Below are positions 34,488 through 42,763 of a stretch of 42,783 bases of DNA, piece by piece (the first letter of the stretch is position 1; each line of letters starts with the position of its first letter). Source of the DNA: Dehalococcoidia bacterium UBA2160. Lineage in GTDB: Bacteria > Chloroflexota > Dehalococcoidia > Lucifugimonadales > UBA1123. The stretch lies in the NCBI GenBank assembly GCA_002328865.1, contig DCWO01000071.1, positions 1 to 42,783 of the forward strand. Direction: 5' to 3'. A program made the position numbers and the translations under genes. The notes beneath the pieces are model-generated. The model had not been told where the DNA came from. It saw only the letters and a list, made by a program, of their open reading frames with translations, and did no database searches.

Positions 34488-36992
34488 ATGAATCACCGGG
34501 ACGAAACAAACGCGGCGCTCACACCATATAAGGTCTTGGACCTGACCGAAGGCGGGTCCAACTGGTGCGGCAGGGTCCTCGCCGACTTAGGCGCGGATGT
34601 GATCAAGGTCGAACCTCCCGAGGGGAGCCCTACCCGGCTGATCGGCCCGTTCTTTCAGGACAAAGTAGATCGAGAGCACAGTCTGTTCTGGTACTCCTAC
34701 TGTCTCAACAAGCGTGGCGTGACGCTCGACTTGGAGAGCACCGAAGGCCGGAACCGCTTCAGGGAACTGGCCGTCGCCTCGGACATCGTGTTGGAATCGT
34801 TTGAGCCCGGTTATCTGGATGGCCTCGGCCTGGGCTACGATGACCTGAGCAATATCAACCCTGCGATCGTGGTCACATCCATCACCCCATTCGGACAAAC
34901 CGGACCGTATGCCCACTACAAGGCCACTGATATCGTAGGATGGTCGATGGGCGGGATGCAGTGGATGGCAGGAGACGAAGACCGGCCTCCGGTGAGGATA
35001 AGTGTCCCTCAAGCCGAACTGCACGCTGGAGCGCAAGGCGCGGCAGGTTCGATGGCCGCTCTCTGGCATAGCCAAACCACCGGCGAGGGACAGCATGTGG
35101 ATGTGTCCATGCAGACTGCCGTCATCTGGACTCTGATGAACGCCACTCCATTTCCGCCTCTGCACAAGGTCAACAAGAAGAGAGGGGGGCCGTATCTTAA
35201 TCTGGGTTCATTTGGGATCAGAACAGTTTACCCCTGCAAAAACGGGCACATCAACTCCCTGCTTGTGGGTGGCGTCCTGGGCGGAGCCTCTCTGACTGCG
35301 CTGGTGCGCTGGATGTCTGAAGAAGACATGGCCCCGGCGTTCATGCAGGAGCGTGATTGGATGGCCTGGGACTTAAGCGTCTTGGAGGCCCAGGGCGAGG
35401 AGGGAGTCAGGGACATTAAGGCCGTCGAAGAGAATTTTTCTCGGTTCTTCCTGTCCAAGACCAAGGCGGAACTTTTTGAACGAGCATTCTCCGACCGGAT
35501 ATTGGTCGCGCCGTGCAACAACGTCAGGGACATCCTGGAAGACCCTCAGTTGGAGGCTCGCGACTTCTGGACTCAGGTCCATCATCCGTCGTTGGGCCGC
35601 TCTCTGACCTATCCGGGAGCGTACATCAAACTCAGTGAAACCCCGATTGTCCAAAAACGACCTGCGCCCGCCATCGGCGAGCATAACGACGAAGTGTTCG
35701 GCAGCGCCAAACCAGCGAAAGCCGTCGCCCAGGCTGCATCATCCAAGGCGATGGCGTTCGAAGGTCTGAAAGTTCTCGACCTCACGTGGGTGGGCGTCGG
35801 GCCGATCACCATAAAGTATCTGGCCGACAACGGAGCAGATGTTATCCACGTGGAGTCGGTGACTCGCCCCGACGTGCTTCGAACGACGCCGCCGTTTAAG
35901 GACGGCGAACCCGGATTCAACCGCAGCCAGTTCCCGGCCAGCTACAACACCAGCAAGCACGGCCTCGGACTGAACCTTGCCAGGCCGGAGTCTCGGGAAT
36001 TGATCAGGCGGATTATCGCCGAGTGGCAACCCGACGTCATATCCGAGTCCTTTACCCCCAGGGCTATGCGTAACTGGGGACTCGACTACGAGAGCGTTCG
36101 AGAGATCAAACCCGACATCGTCTATTTCAGCACCTGTCTTCAAGGCCAGACAGGGCCTCGGGCGCTGTATGCAGGTTACGGTGGTTTGGGCGCTGCGCTG
36201 GCAGGCTTCTACACCATAGCAGGATGGCCCGACAGAGACCCCACCGGACCTTACGGGGCATACTCTGACTTCGTCAACCCGCCCAACGCAGTGGCCGCTA
36301 TCATAGCCGCCCTCGATTACAAGCGTCGCACAGGCAAAGGGCAACACCTGGACCTCGCGCAATACGAGGCGGCGATACAGTATCTGACTCCCGCTATCGC
36401 TGACTACGTGGCCAATGGCAGGATATCACGGCACACGGGCAACGCCGATGACTCCTACGCTCCTCATGGAGTTTACAGGTGCAAAGACGAGTCCCGTTCG
36501 ATGACCGGACTTGATGAGTCCTGGTGCGCCATCGCCGTGACATCGGACGAGGAATGGGAGGCCCTGTGCAAAGTTATGGGCAGCCCTGAACTGGCGCATG
36601 ACGAACGCTTTTCGACAATAGATTCTCGCCAGGCGAACTCAGAAACGTTGGACGAGATTATCGGACATTGGACATCAGGATACGAGGCGCACGAGGTTAT
36701 GCGCGTCCTTCAGGGGGCCGGCGTGCCTGCCGGAGCCGTCCAGAATCAGTCCGACCTTTGGGACGATCCTCAACTCAAACACAGGGATTTCTTCCAGTGG
36801 CTCGACCATACCGAGTGCGGCCCGATGCCATACGACGGTCTCCAGTTCCTGCTGTCCAAGACGCCGGGAAAGCTGCGAATGCCTCACGCCTTGGTGGGCG
36901 AACATAACGAGCTGATTCTCAAGAAATGGCTCAAGCTGTCCGACGATGAGATCACCGAACTCATCGTGGCCGAGGCACTGGAAGTTAGCTGA
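34488..36992 (+). CDS. Fused tandem CaiB/BaiF-type (class III) CoA-transferase
   Basis: An 834-residue protein made of two family III CoA-transferase modules. Module 1 is at about 1-405 (KVLDLTEGGSNWCGRVLADL, GADVIKVEPPEGSP). Module 2 is at about 415-834 (LKVLDLTWVGVGPITIKYLA, GADVIHVES). Canonical members are 380-430 residues with a catalytic Asp that forms an acyl anhydride. Here that position reads Thr210 (VDVSMQTAV) in module 1 and Glu627 (LDLAQYEAA) in module 2. Module 1 may therefore be structural, or the enzyme may have changed chemistry. Starts at 34476 and 34488 are both possible; I prefer 34488. The substrate is unknown. Confidence 0.92.
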   Translation: MNHRDETNAALTPYKVLDLTEGGSNWCGRVLADLGADVIKVEPPEGSPTRLIGPFFQDKVDREHSLFWYSYCLNKRGVTLDLESTEGRNRFRELAVASDIVLESFEPGYLDGLGLGYDDLSNINPAIVVTSITPFGQTGPYAHYKATDIVGWSMGGMQWMAGDEDRPPVRISVPQAELHAGAQGAAGSMAALWHSQTTGEGQHVDVSMQTAVIWTLMNATPFPPLHKVNKKRGGPYLNLGSFGIRTVYPCKNGHINSLLVGGVLGGASLTALVRWMSEEDMAPAFMQERDWMAWDLSVLEAQGEEGVRDIKAVEENFSRFFLSKTKAELFERAFSDRILVAPCNNVRDILEDPQLEARDFWTQVHHPSLGRSLTYPGAYIKLSETPIVQKRPAPAIGEHNDEVFGSAKPAKAVAQAASSKAMAFEGLKVLDLTWVGVGPITIKYLADNGADVIHVESVTRPDVLRTTPPFKDGEPGFNRSQFPASYNTSKHGLGLNLARPESRELIRRIIAEWQPDVISESFTPRAMRNWGLDYESVREIKPDIVYFSTCLQGQTGPRALYAGYGGLGAALAGFYTIAGWPDRDPTGPYGAYSDFVNPPNAVAAIIAALDYKRRTGKGQHLDLAQYEAAIQYLTPAIADYVANGRISRHTGNADDSYAPHGVYRCKDESRSMTGLDESWCAIAVTSDEEWEALCKVMGSPELAHDERFSTIDSRQANSETLDEIIGHWTSGYEAHEVMRVLQGAGVPAGAVQNQSDLWDDPQLKHRDFFQWLDHTECGPMPYDGLQFLLSKTPGKLRMPHALVGEHNELILKKWLKLSDDEITELIVAEALEVS

Positions 36993-36993
36993 C

Positions 36994-37578
36994 TTGTCGC
37001 CTGCCAACGGCCGCACACTCACCCTCGTAAAGCACTCGCTCCCCATCGTGGACCCGGACTTGCCGCCGAGCCGCTGGGAGCTGTCACACGAAGGACGCAG
37101 GCGATGCACCACGCTGGCCGACCGGATTTCGCAGTTCGACCCAGTCGCCATCCACGCCAGCGTCGAACCCAAGGCGACGGAAACCGCGAAGATCGTTGCA
37201 CAGCGTTTGGACGTGCCACTGTCGGTCCGGGAGGGACTGGAAGAGCACCATCGGGACGATGTCCCATTCTTCCGTGATCCCTCCGATTTCGACGATGCGA
37301 TAGCTCGGTTGTTCGAGGCGCCGGACGATCTGGTGTACGGCGCCGAGACGGCGAATCAAGCGCTCACTCGGTTCGAGCGGGCGCTGTTGACGATCATCGA
37401 CTCGCAGCCGAACTCCAACACCGTGGTCGTCTCGCACGGGACCGTGATCGCGCTGTACTTGGCTAGACACTGCGGCATCGACCCACTGGGCGTCTGGCGA
37501 TCGCTCGGTTTGCCGTCCTACGCCGTCCTCGCTTTGCCTGGCCCTGAACTGCTGGACATCGTAACGGACATCACATAG
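36994..37578 (+). CDS. Histidine-phosphatase-like protein
   Basis: A 194-residue member of the histidine phosphatase (phosphoglycerate mutase-like) superfamily. The N-terminal catalytic motif, normally RHG, reads LVKHSLP. The second histidine is in VVVSHGTVIALYL, and an acidic region EGLEEHHRDD lies between. The TTG start at 36994 follows the CoA-transferase stop by one base, with GGAAG upstream. The frame is open to 36946 inside that gene. The Lys for Arg change is notable; the substrate is unknown and so is its reason for being in a CoA-ester operon. Confidence 0.8.
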   Translation: MSPANGRTLTLVKHSLPIVDPDLPPSRWELSHEGRRRCTTLADRISQFDPVAIHASVEPKATETAKIVAQRLDVPLSVREGLEEHHRDDVPFFRDPSDFDDAIARLFEAPDDLVYGAETANQALTRFERALLTIIDSQPNSNTVVVSHGTVIALYLARHCGIDPLGVWRSLGLPSYAVLALPGPELLDIVTDIT

Positions 37579-37616
37579 AGTTACTGCGCATCTAGATTAC
37601 GCCGGAGGCAGACCAC

Positions 37617-38777
37617 GTGGACGACCAACTGCTGAGCGAGGACGAGCTCCTCCTCAAGAACACGATCAAAGACTTCGCGGACAATACGATAGCGCCGCGA
37701 GCGGCCCATCACGACGAGACCGGTGAGTTCCCCTGGGAAAACATGCGCGGGCTCGCCGAGATGGGGCTGTTTGGGCTGGGCATCGACGAGGAGTACGGCG
37801 GCAGCGGCGGCACCAACCGCCAGGTGGCAATCGTCGTCGAAGAGATCGCCCGCGCGTGCGCCGCCACGGCCACGACGTATGGCGCCCACCTGTTCCTATG
37901 CCTCCACTTCATCCAGATGTATGGGACAGATGGCCAGAAACGCCAGTTCATCCCACCACTGGTCAAAGGGGAGACGATCGGCGCGTTCGCCCTCACCGAG
38001 CCCGATTCCGGCTCTGACGCGGCCGCCATGCACACTACAGCGACCGGCTCCGATGGGTCGTACCTGTTGAACGGTTCCAAGACTTTCATCACAAACGCCG
38101 ACGAAGCCGATGTGCTGATCGTGATGGCATCCGTGGACCGCAGTCTGAGGGCCAGGGGCATCATCGCCCTGATCGTGGAAAAAGACTCCACCGGCCTCAG
38201 CATCAACCCTCTGCACGGCAAGATGGGCATCCGCGCATCTTCGACGGCTGAAGTCGTGTTCGACAACTGCGCCGTGCCGATGGAGAACAGGCTCGGAGAC
38301 GAAGGGGCCGGCTTTCGAGAGGCGATGGAGGTGCTGAACGGCAGCCGCTTAACGATCGCGGCCCAATCCGTCGGCATCGCACAGGCCGCCTACGACTCGG
38401 CGCTGGCCTACGTTCAGCAGCGGCGCGCCTTCGGACAGCGGCTGGCCGATTTCCAGGGGTTACAGTGGATGCTCGTCGACATGGCCACCAGCATCGAAAC
38501 CGCTCGACTCCTGACGCATAAGGCCGCCACCCTGCGCGATAACGGTCTTCCGTACATCACCACGGCGTCCATGGCAAAACTCCACGCGTCGAAAGTTGCC
38601 GTCGAGTGCGCTGACAAGGCGGTCCAGATGCACGGCGGCATCGGCTACTTCGCCCCGACAGACGCCGAACGCTTCTACCGTGACGCGAAGGTGATGGAGA
38701 TCTACGAGGGCGCCTCGGAGGTCCAGCGCCTGATTATCGCTCGAAACATCATCCCCCGAGAAGAATCCGGAAACTGA
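37617..38777 (+). CDS. Acyl-CoA dehydrogenase
   Basis: A 386-residue FAD-dependent acyl-CoA dehydrogenase that introduces an alpha-beta double bond into acyl-CoA. Motifs are FALTEPDSGSDAAAM (FAD/substrate-binding segment, about 124-138), RRAFGQRLADFQGLQWML, QMHGGIGYF, and the C-terminal IYEGASEVQRLI. The last carries the likely catalytic Glu364, in the position used by short-chain and branched-chain enzymes. GTG 37617 has a GGAGG site. It is 38 bp downstream of the phosphatase-like gene and 10 bp upstream of the epimerase gene. Confidence 0.95.
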   Translation: MDDQLLSEDELLLKNTIKDFADNTIAPRAAHHDETGEFPWENMRGLAEMGLFGLGIDEEYGGSGGTNRQVAIVVEEIARACAATATTYGAHLFLCLHFIQMYGTDGQKRQFIPPLVKGETIGAFALTEPDSGSDAAAMHTTATGSDGSYLLNGSKTFITNADEADVLIVMASVDRSLRARGIIALIVEKDSTGLSINPLHGKMGIRASSTAEVVFDNCAVPMENRLGDEGAGFREAMEVLNGSRLTIAAQSVGIAQAAYDSALAYVQQRRAFGQRLADFQGLQWMLVDMATSIETARLLTHKAATLRDNGLPYITTASMAKLHASKVAVECADKAVQMHGGIGYFAPTDAERFYRDAKVMEIYEGASEVQRLIIARNIIPREESGN

Positions 38778-38787
38778 AGGATCAACC

Positions 38788-39228
38788 ATGACCGAACAGA
38801 CAGGCGCCAGTCCCTGCACCGCGCGACATCTCAACCACGTGGCCATCGCCGTAAACGACATCGAGGAAACCATCAAGTTCTATCAGGATACGTTCGGCGC
38901 AGGTCAGGGTGAAATCGAAAACCTGGAAGATCAGGCCGTTCTCGCGGCCCTCGTCCGTATTGGCGGGTCGCAGATCGAGTTCATCCAGCCGACCGACCCC
39001 GAAGGCGGCGTCGCGCGATTCATCGAACGCAGGGGCGAAGGTGTGCATCACATCTGTTTCGAGGTCGAAGATCTCCAGGGCACTCTCGATAGGCTGGGAG
39101 AATCCGGTACGCAACTAATCGACAGCGCGCCGCGCGAGGGCTTGTCAGGCATGATCGGGTTCATCCATCCTCGGTCGACCAGAGGCGTATTGATCGAGCT
39201 CGTGGACCAGAGCACGGCGAAGAGGTAG
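38788..39228 (+). CDS. mce: Methylmalonyl-CoA epimerase
   Basis: A 146-residue VOC-fold enzyme interconverting (S)- and (R)-methylmalonyl-CoA to feed the mutase. The two beta-alpha-beta modules are visible. Candidate metal ligands are His17 (LNHVAIAV), Gln62/Glu64 (SQIEFIQP), His88 (VHHICFEV) and Glu137 (VLIELV). At 146 residues the length is normal. It sits four bases upstream of the B12-binding mutase subunit, which supports the assignment over a generic glyoxalase. Confidence 0.93.
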   Translation: MTEQTGASPCTARHLNHVAIAVNDIEETIKFYQDTFGAGQGEIENLEDQAVLAALVRIGGSQIEFIQPTDPEGGVARFIERRGEGVHHICFEVEDLQGTLDRLGESGTQLIDSAPREGLSGMIGFIHPRSTRGVLIELVDQSTAKR

Positions 39229-39232
39229 CGCG

Positions 39233-39634
39233 ATGAATTCAGACATTATGCGTGTGCTGGTGGCGAAGCCCGGCTTGGACGGACACGACAGAGGCGCCAA
39301 GATCATCGCCCGGGCGTTGAGAGACGCCGGCATGGAAGTGATCTACACCGGGATTCGACAGACTCCCGAGATGATCGTCGAGACCGCCCTCCAAGAGGAC
39401 GTCGACCTGATCGGACTCAGCATACTGTCCGGCGCTCACATGGAGCTGTTCCCGATGATCATGACCGGCCTCCGCGACAACGACATGGGCGACGTTCCCG
39501 TCATCGCCGGCGGCATCATCCCAGAATCAGATCGCCGCGCGCTTGAGGACATCGGCGTGAGCGCAATCTTCGGTCCAGGCACGTCGACCGCCGATATAGT
39601 CGATCACGTGCGCACGCTGACGCCGCGTGAGTAA
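39233..39634 (+). CDS. Methylmalonyl-CoA mutase, B12-binding small subunit
   Basis: A 133-residue cobalamin-binding domain with the base-off/His-on motif DGHDRG (Asp16, His18, Gly21), followed by GLSILSGAHMELFPMI and VIAGGIIPESD. It completes the mutase whose catalytic subunit is encoded about 5 kb upstream in the same transcription direction. ATG 39233 is used; ATG 39248 (MRVLVAKPGL) is an alternative. It is the last gene of the operon, with a convergent lipoprotein gene 36 bp downstream. Confidence 0.95.
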   Translation: MNSDIMRVLVAKPGLDGHDRGAKIIARALRDAGMEVIYTGIRQTPEMIVETALQEDVDLIGLSILSGAHMELFPMIMTGLRDNDMGDVPVIAGGIIPESDRRALEDIGVSAIFGPGTSTADIVDHVRTLTPRE

Positions 39635-39670
39635 CCGTGGCGGACGGTCAAGGGGATGGCATTGGTCGTG

Positions 39671-40555
39671 CTAGTTGACCTCGGGCGCCTCTATCGTCAC
39701 CGGCTTGCCGTAATCTGACAGCTTGATCGAGATGGCGGCGGAGCCTGTTCCCGATAGGCCCACGTCTCCGAGGGCGAATCCGAGCGAGTCCAGATCGACC
39801 GGCGCTTCCAACGCGACCTCTCGTATGAGCAGATCGTCGACGCCGATCCAGATGTCGGCGGGCGTCTCGGCTCCCCCATCGGCCACCAGTGCCAATTGAG
39901 CAACGCCGGTCAGATGGTGCAGCCCTTGGCCGTTCCGTTCCTCCACTCCCACATAGACGGCGTCGCTGACGGCAGGCGTCCCGCCGCGCGCGAAGTCGGC
40001 TGGATTGGGTATGCCTACGCCCTCAACGGACTTCTCCCATCTGCCCGACTGTTGGTTCGTCGTGTAGGTCACGCCCCCGATCGTGACGATGTCCATCTCC
40101 AGGACGAACACAATGATAGATAGGCTCAGGTTTCCGCGTGTTCGGTCCGGAGTCACGACGTCGCCGACATAGCTGATCGGGACAGTTAACTCTGCTCCCT
40201 GGTTGGATGCGGTGAGGTCGCCGCTCACGTCAAAATGGAACGAGTCCGCAGCGGCCATCGCGTTCGCGGAGTCGCGCAACAGAGCGTCGGTGTCCGGCAG
40301 GTCGACTGGCGCTGGGGCGCTGACGGCAGCGGGTGTCTTGGTTGGAGTCGGAGGCGCCAGCGTAGGCGTTGGAATCGGCGTCGGCGTCGGCGTGCGTGTG
40401 GGCGTGGGCAGCGGCGAGGGTGTCAGAGTGGGTATGACGGTTGGAGTCGCAGTAGGCGCTGGTGTTGGAGTGGCGTCGACGCCGCCGCCACAAGCGGGCG
40501 CCATTGCCAGCAACAGCAAGCCGAACCACATTGCCAATCTTCGCGGCCAGAACAT
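39671..40555 (-). CDS. LppX/LprAFG-like lipoprotein with Thr-Pro linker
   Basis: A 294-residue exported lipoprotein. The signal peptide (WFGLLLLAMAPAC) ends in a lipobox cysteine near residue 22. A long Thr-Pro repeat linker (about 27-70) tethers the domain off the membrane. The C-terminal ~210 residues have the alternating beta-strand pattern of the LppX_LprAFG fold (SFHFDVSGDLTA, GGVTYTTNQQSGRWEKS, DIWIGVDDLLIREVALEA), which in mycobacteria carries lipids. The family call is by pattern and is moderate. The frame is open to 40876, but the ATG at 40555 starts the signal peptide and lies only eight bases after a consensus -10. Confidence 0.82.
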   Translation of the reverse strand: MFWPRRLAMWFGLLLLAMAPACGGGVDATPTPAPTATPTVIPTLTPSPLPTPTRTPTPTPIPTPTLAPPTPTKTPAAVSAPAPVDLPDTDALLRDSANAMAAADSFHFDVSGDLTASNQGAELTVPISYVGDVVTPDRTRGNLSLSIIVFVLEMDIVTIGGVTYTTNQQSGRWEKSVEGVGIPNPADFARGGTPAVSDAVYVGVEERNGQGLHHLTGVAQLALVADGGAETPADIWIGVDDLLIREVALEAPVDLDSLGFALGDVGLSGTGSAAISIKLSDYGKPVTIEAPEVN

Positions 40556-40562
40556 GGCTCGG

Positions 40563-40592
40563 ATTATATTGCACACCTCGTTCGGCCGCCAA
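40563..40592 (-). promoter_or_regulatory. Candidate leaderless promoter of the lipoprotein gene
   Basis: On the minus strand TTGGCG (40592-40587), an 18-bp spacer and a perfect TATAAT (40568-40563) lie so close to the ATG (40555) that transcription would begin at or near the start codon. No ribosome-binding site is seen, so the message is probably leaderless. Confidence 0.5.
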
Positions 40593-40654
40593 CCGACCGC
40601 GGTCTCGATGCTATACTTCCCCATGGCATCAATAATTCCCGTCAAGGCATCACT

Positions 40655-41331
40655 GTGAAGAAAGCAATAATATTCGATTTCGACGGCGTCATCCTCGACA
40701 CGGAGACGCCCGACTACGAGTCCTGGGCTGACCTGTTCGAAGCATACAACGTGCAATTGGACCTTGAGGTTTGGTCCCCGCTGATAGGCGGGGATGTGGC
40801 GTTCAGCGTCTACCAGCACTTGGAGGACTTGACGGGCATCGCTTTTGATCGGCCCAAACTGCGGAAGACCCGGCACGCAACCTACGTCAGAATGGTTGAA
40901 TCGAATCCAGTCCTGCCTGGTGTCTTGGAGTACCTCGAGTCCGCCGCTCGACTTAACCTAAGTCTGGCTGTTGCATCCAGCTCAAACGGAGGCTGGGCAC
41001 AGTCCCATTTGGAGCGATTGGGGTTGATCGACTTCTTCTCGGCTGTTCGGACCGCTGATGACGTCGCCAGGGCAAAAACCCCCATCCGGACGTATACCTC
41101 GCGGCTCTGGACGCCCTGGGAGTCGCCCCCGCCGATGCCATTGCCATCGAGGACTCGCCTACCGGCATAGCGGCCGCCAAGCGAGCCGGCATATTCTGTG
41201 TCGTGGTGCCCAACCCAATGACCCGAAACCTTCCTGTCGAGGAAGCAGACATACGTCTGGAGTCGTTGGCCGATCTCTCGCTGGACGGATTGATGCGCCA
41301 GGTCGCTTCCACCGAGGCGACCGGAGCCTGA
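40655..41331 (+). pseudogene. HAD-superfamily hydrolase, interrupted by a frameshift
   Basis: A beta-phosphoglucomutase-like HAD phosphatase/mutase. The nucleophile motif is IIFDFDGVILDTE (Asp8, Asp10), motif II is VASSSNGGW, and the gene begins at GTG 40655 with AAGG upstream. Around 41074-41083 (five A then five C) the frame shifts. The first frame continues without homology to a stop at 41170. The frame one base back encodes the rest of the family: KPHPDVYLAALDALGV, AIAIEDSPTGIAAAKRAG, then a stop at 41329-41331. Restoring AAAACCCC would rejoin them. It may be a homopolymer error or a true mutation. Confidence 0.88.
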
Positions 41332-41439
41332 GCCGCCTTGACCCTGTTTTGGGCGTGATATAGACTCCGGTCACCAAAGCCCCGTTCCCAATTCCCTGCG
41401 CCAGCGGCAGGCAGTCTTAATCTCAGGAGCAACATCGCA

Positions 41440-42669
41440 ATGAGGCTTGTTCTGAAAGCGGATCGATTGATCGACGGAACCGGCGCCGTTCCGGTTGAGA
41501 ACGCCGCGGTCGTCGTCGAATCCGGTCGAATCACCGAGGTGACGACACAAGATAGAATTCAGACCGGCGAGCGCGACGACGCGGACACTGTCACGGTCCC
41601 GGGCGGCACGCTCATGCCTGGGTTCATCGAAGTCCACACCCACATCCACTGCTCGGCCCAGGCTGACGCCTACCGTCATATCACGACCGAAAGCAACGAA
41701 ACGTTCCTCATGCGCGGCGTGCAGGCCGTTCGAGCAGCACTGAGCTCGGGCGTGACGACCATGCGCGATCTGGGCAGCCGAAACCCGGTCATCTTCCCGC
41801 TGAAGCAGGCCGTTGAAGACGGCATCGTCCCCGGCCCGCGGATGCTGGTCGCAGGCACCCCGATTACCACAACCGGCGGCCACTGCAACATGTTCGGCAC
41901 CGAGGCCGACACGAGCGACGAAGTGGTCGCCGCCGTGCGCGGCCAATTCAAGTCCGGCGCCGATTGGATCAAGGTCATGTCCACCGGCGGCGGATTCACT
42001 CCCGGAACCAACGTCCGAGCGCCTCAGTATCCGGTCGAGACGCTCAAGGCCGCGGTCCAGGATGCCGAGCGACTCAACCTGCGTGTCGCGGCCCACTGCC
42101 ACGCGTCCGCCGGAGTGCGAAATTGCGTTGATGCCGGCGTTCACAACTTGATCCACTGCTCATGGCTGGCAGAGGACCCCGACGAATTGTACGACTACGA
42201 CACAGACTACGCCGACATGATCGCCGAGGCGGGCATCTACGTCGACCCGACACTCGCCCTCGGCAGGCTCAACCAGCTTAGAGGCAGGGTTCGACCTCTT
42301 GGCGCGCCCGAACGCGACCCCGCCCGTAGATTCGAGATTCTCCGAGACATGTGGGACCGTGGCGTCAAATTCGTGACGGGCATGGACGCCGGGATGACCA
42401 ACGCCAACTTCGACGACTTCGCCTACATACCCCAGGTGATGGTCGAAGAGATGCACATCGCGCCGATGGAGGCCATCGTCTGCTCGACCCAAACCTCCGC
42501 CGATTGCCTGGGTGTCCTGGACGAGACGGGCACGCTGGAAGTGGGAAAAGCTGCCGACGTCCTCATCGTCGACGGCAACCCTGTCGAGGACATCACCGCG
42601 CTCCACAACGTCAACAGCATCGTCAAACAAGGCGCCGTGGTCAAACGCGAAGGCGAATTGCTAATCTAG
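41440..42669 (+). CDS. Metal-dependent amidohydrolase (imidazolonepropionase/prolidase-like)
   Basis: A 409-residue amidohydrolase-superfamily enzyme. Metal ligands are His66 and His68 (EVHTHIH), a probable carboxylated Lys178 (DWIKVMSTGGG), His219 (AAHCHA), His239 (NLIHCS) and Asp316 (TGMDAGM). The small beta domain is formed by both termini, ending GKAADVLIVDGNPVEDI. The Lys plus His/Asp set matches the dipeptidase-like group around Xaa-Pro/Xaa-Arg dipeptidases of metagenomic Sgx9260 type. The substrate cannot be told. There is no signal peptide. It is 108 bp after the HAD gene. Confidence 0.92.
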   Translation: MRLVLKADRLIDGTGAVPVENAAVVVESGRITEVTTQDRIQTGERDDADTVTVPGGTLMPGFIEVHTHIHCSAQADAYRHITTESNETFLMRGVQAVRAALSSGVTTMRDLGSRNPVIFPLKQAVEDGIVPGPRMLVAGTPITTTGGHCNMFGTEADTSDEVVAAVRGQFKSGADWIKVMSTGGGFTPGTNVRAPQYPVETLKAAVQDAERLNLRVAAHCHASAGVRNCVDAGVHNLIHCSWLAEDPDELYDYDTDYADMIAEAGIYVDPTLALGRLNQLRGRVRPLGAPERDPARRFEILRDMWDRGVKFVTGMDAGMTNANFDDFAYIPQVMVEEMHIAPMEAIVCSTQTSADCLGVLDETGTLEVGKAADVLIVDGNPVEDITALHNVNSIVKQGAVVKREGELLI

Positions 42670-42721
42670 CTCCTCCGGCTGCAACGCCGTGCGAATGCAC
42701 GCGATCCGAGCCGTCTTGTTC

Positions 42722-42750
42722 TTGCGCACCGGTGGGCCGTTTGCTATATT
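42722..42750 (+). promoter_or_regulatory. Promoter of the tRNA gene
   Basis: TTGCGC (42722-42727), a 17-bp spacer and an extended -10 (TGC then TATATT at 42745-42750) lie 13 bp upstream of the tRNA 5' end, a spacing consistent with a stable-RNA promoter. Confidence 0.6.
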
Positions 42751-42763
42751 TGTCGAGCCGAGT

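Noticed and set aside
41071..41086. Programmed -1 ribosomal frameshifting in the HAD gene
   Set aside because: The site is not a standard X-XXY-YYZ heptamer in the zero frame (a-aaa-acc), no downstream stimulatory structure is obvious, and the family needs two bases fewer, which fits an indel better.
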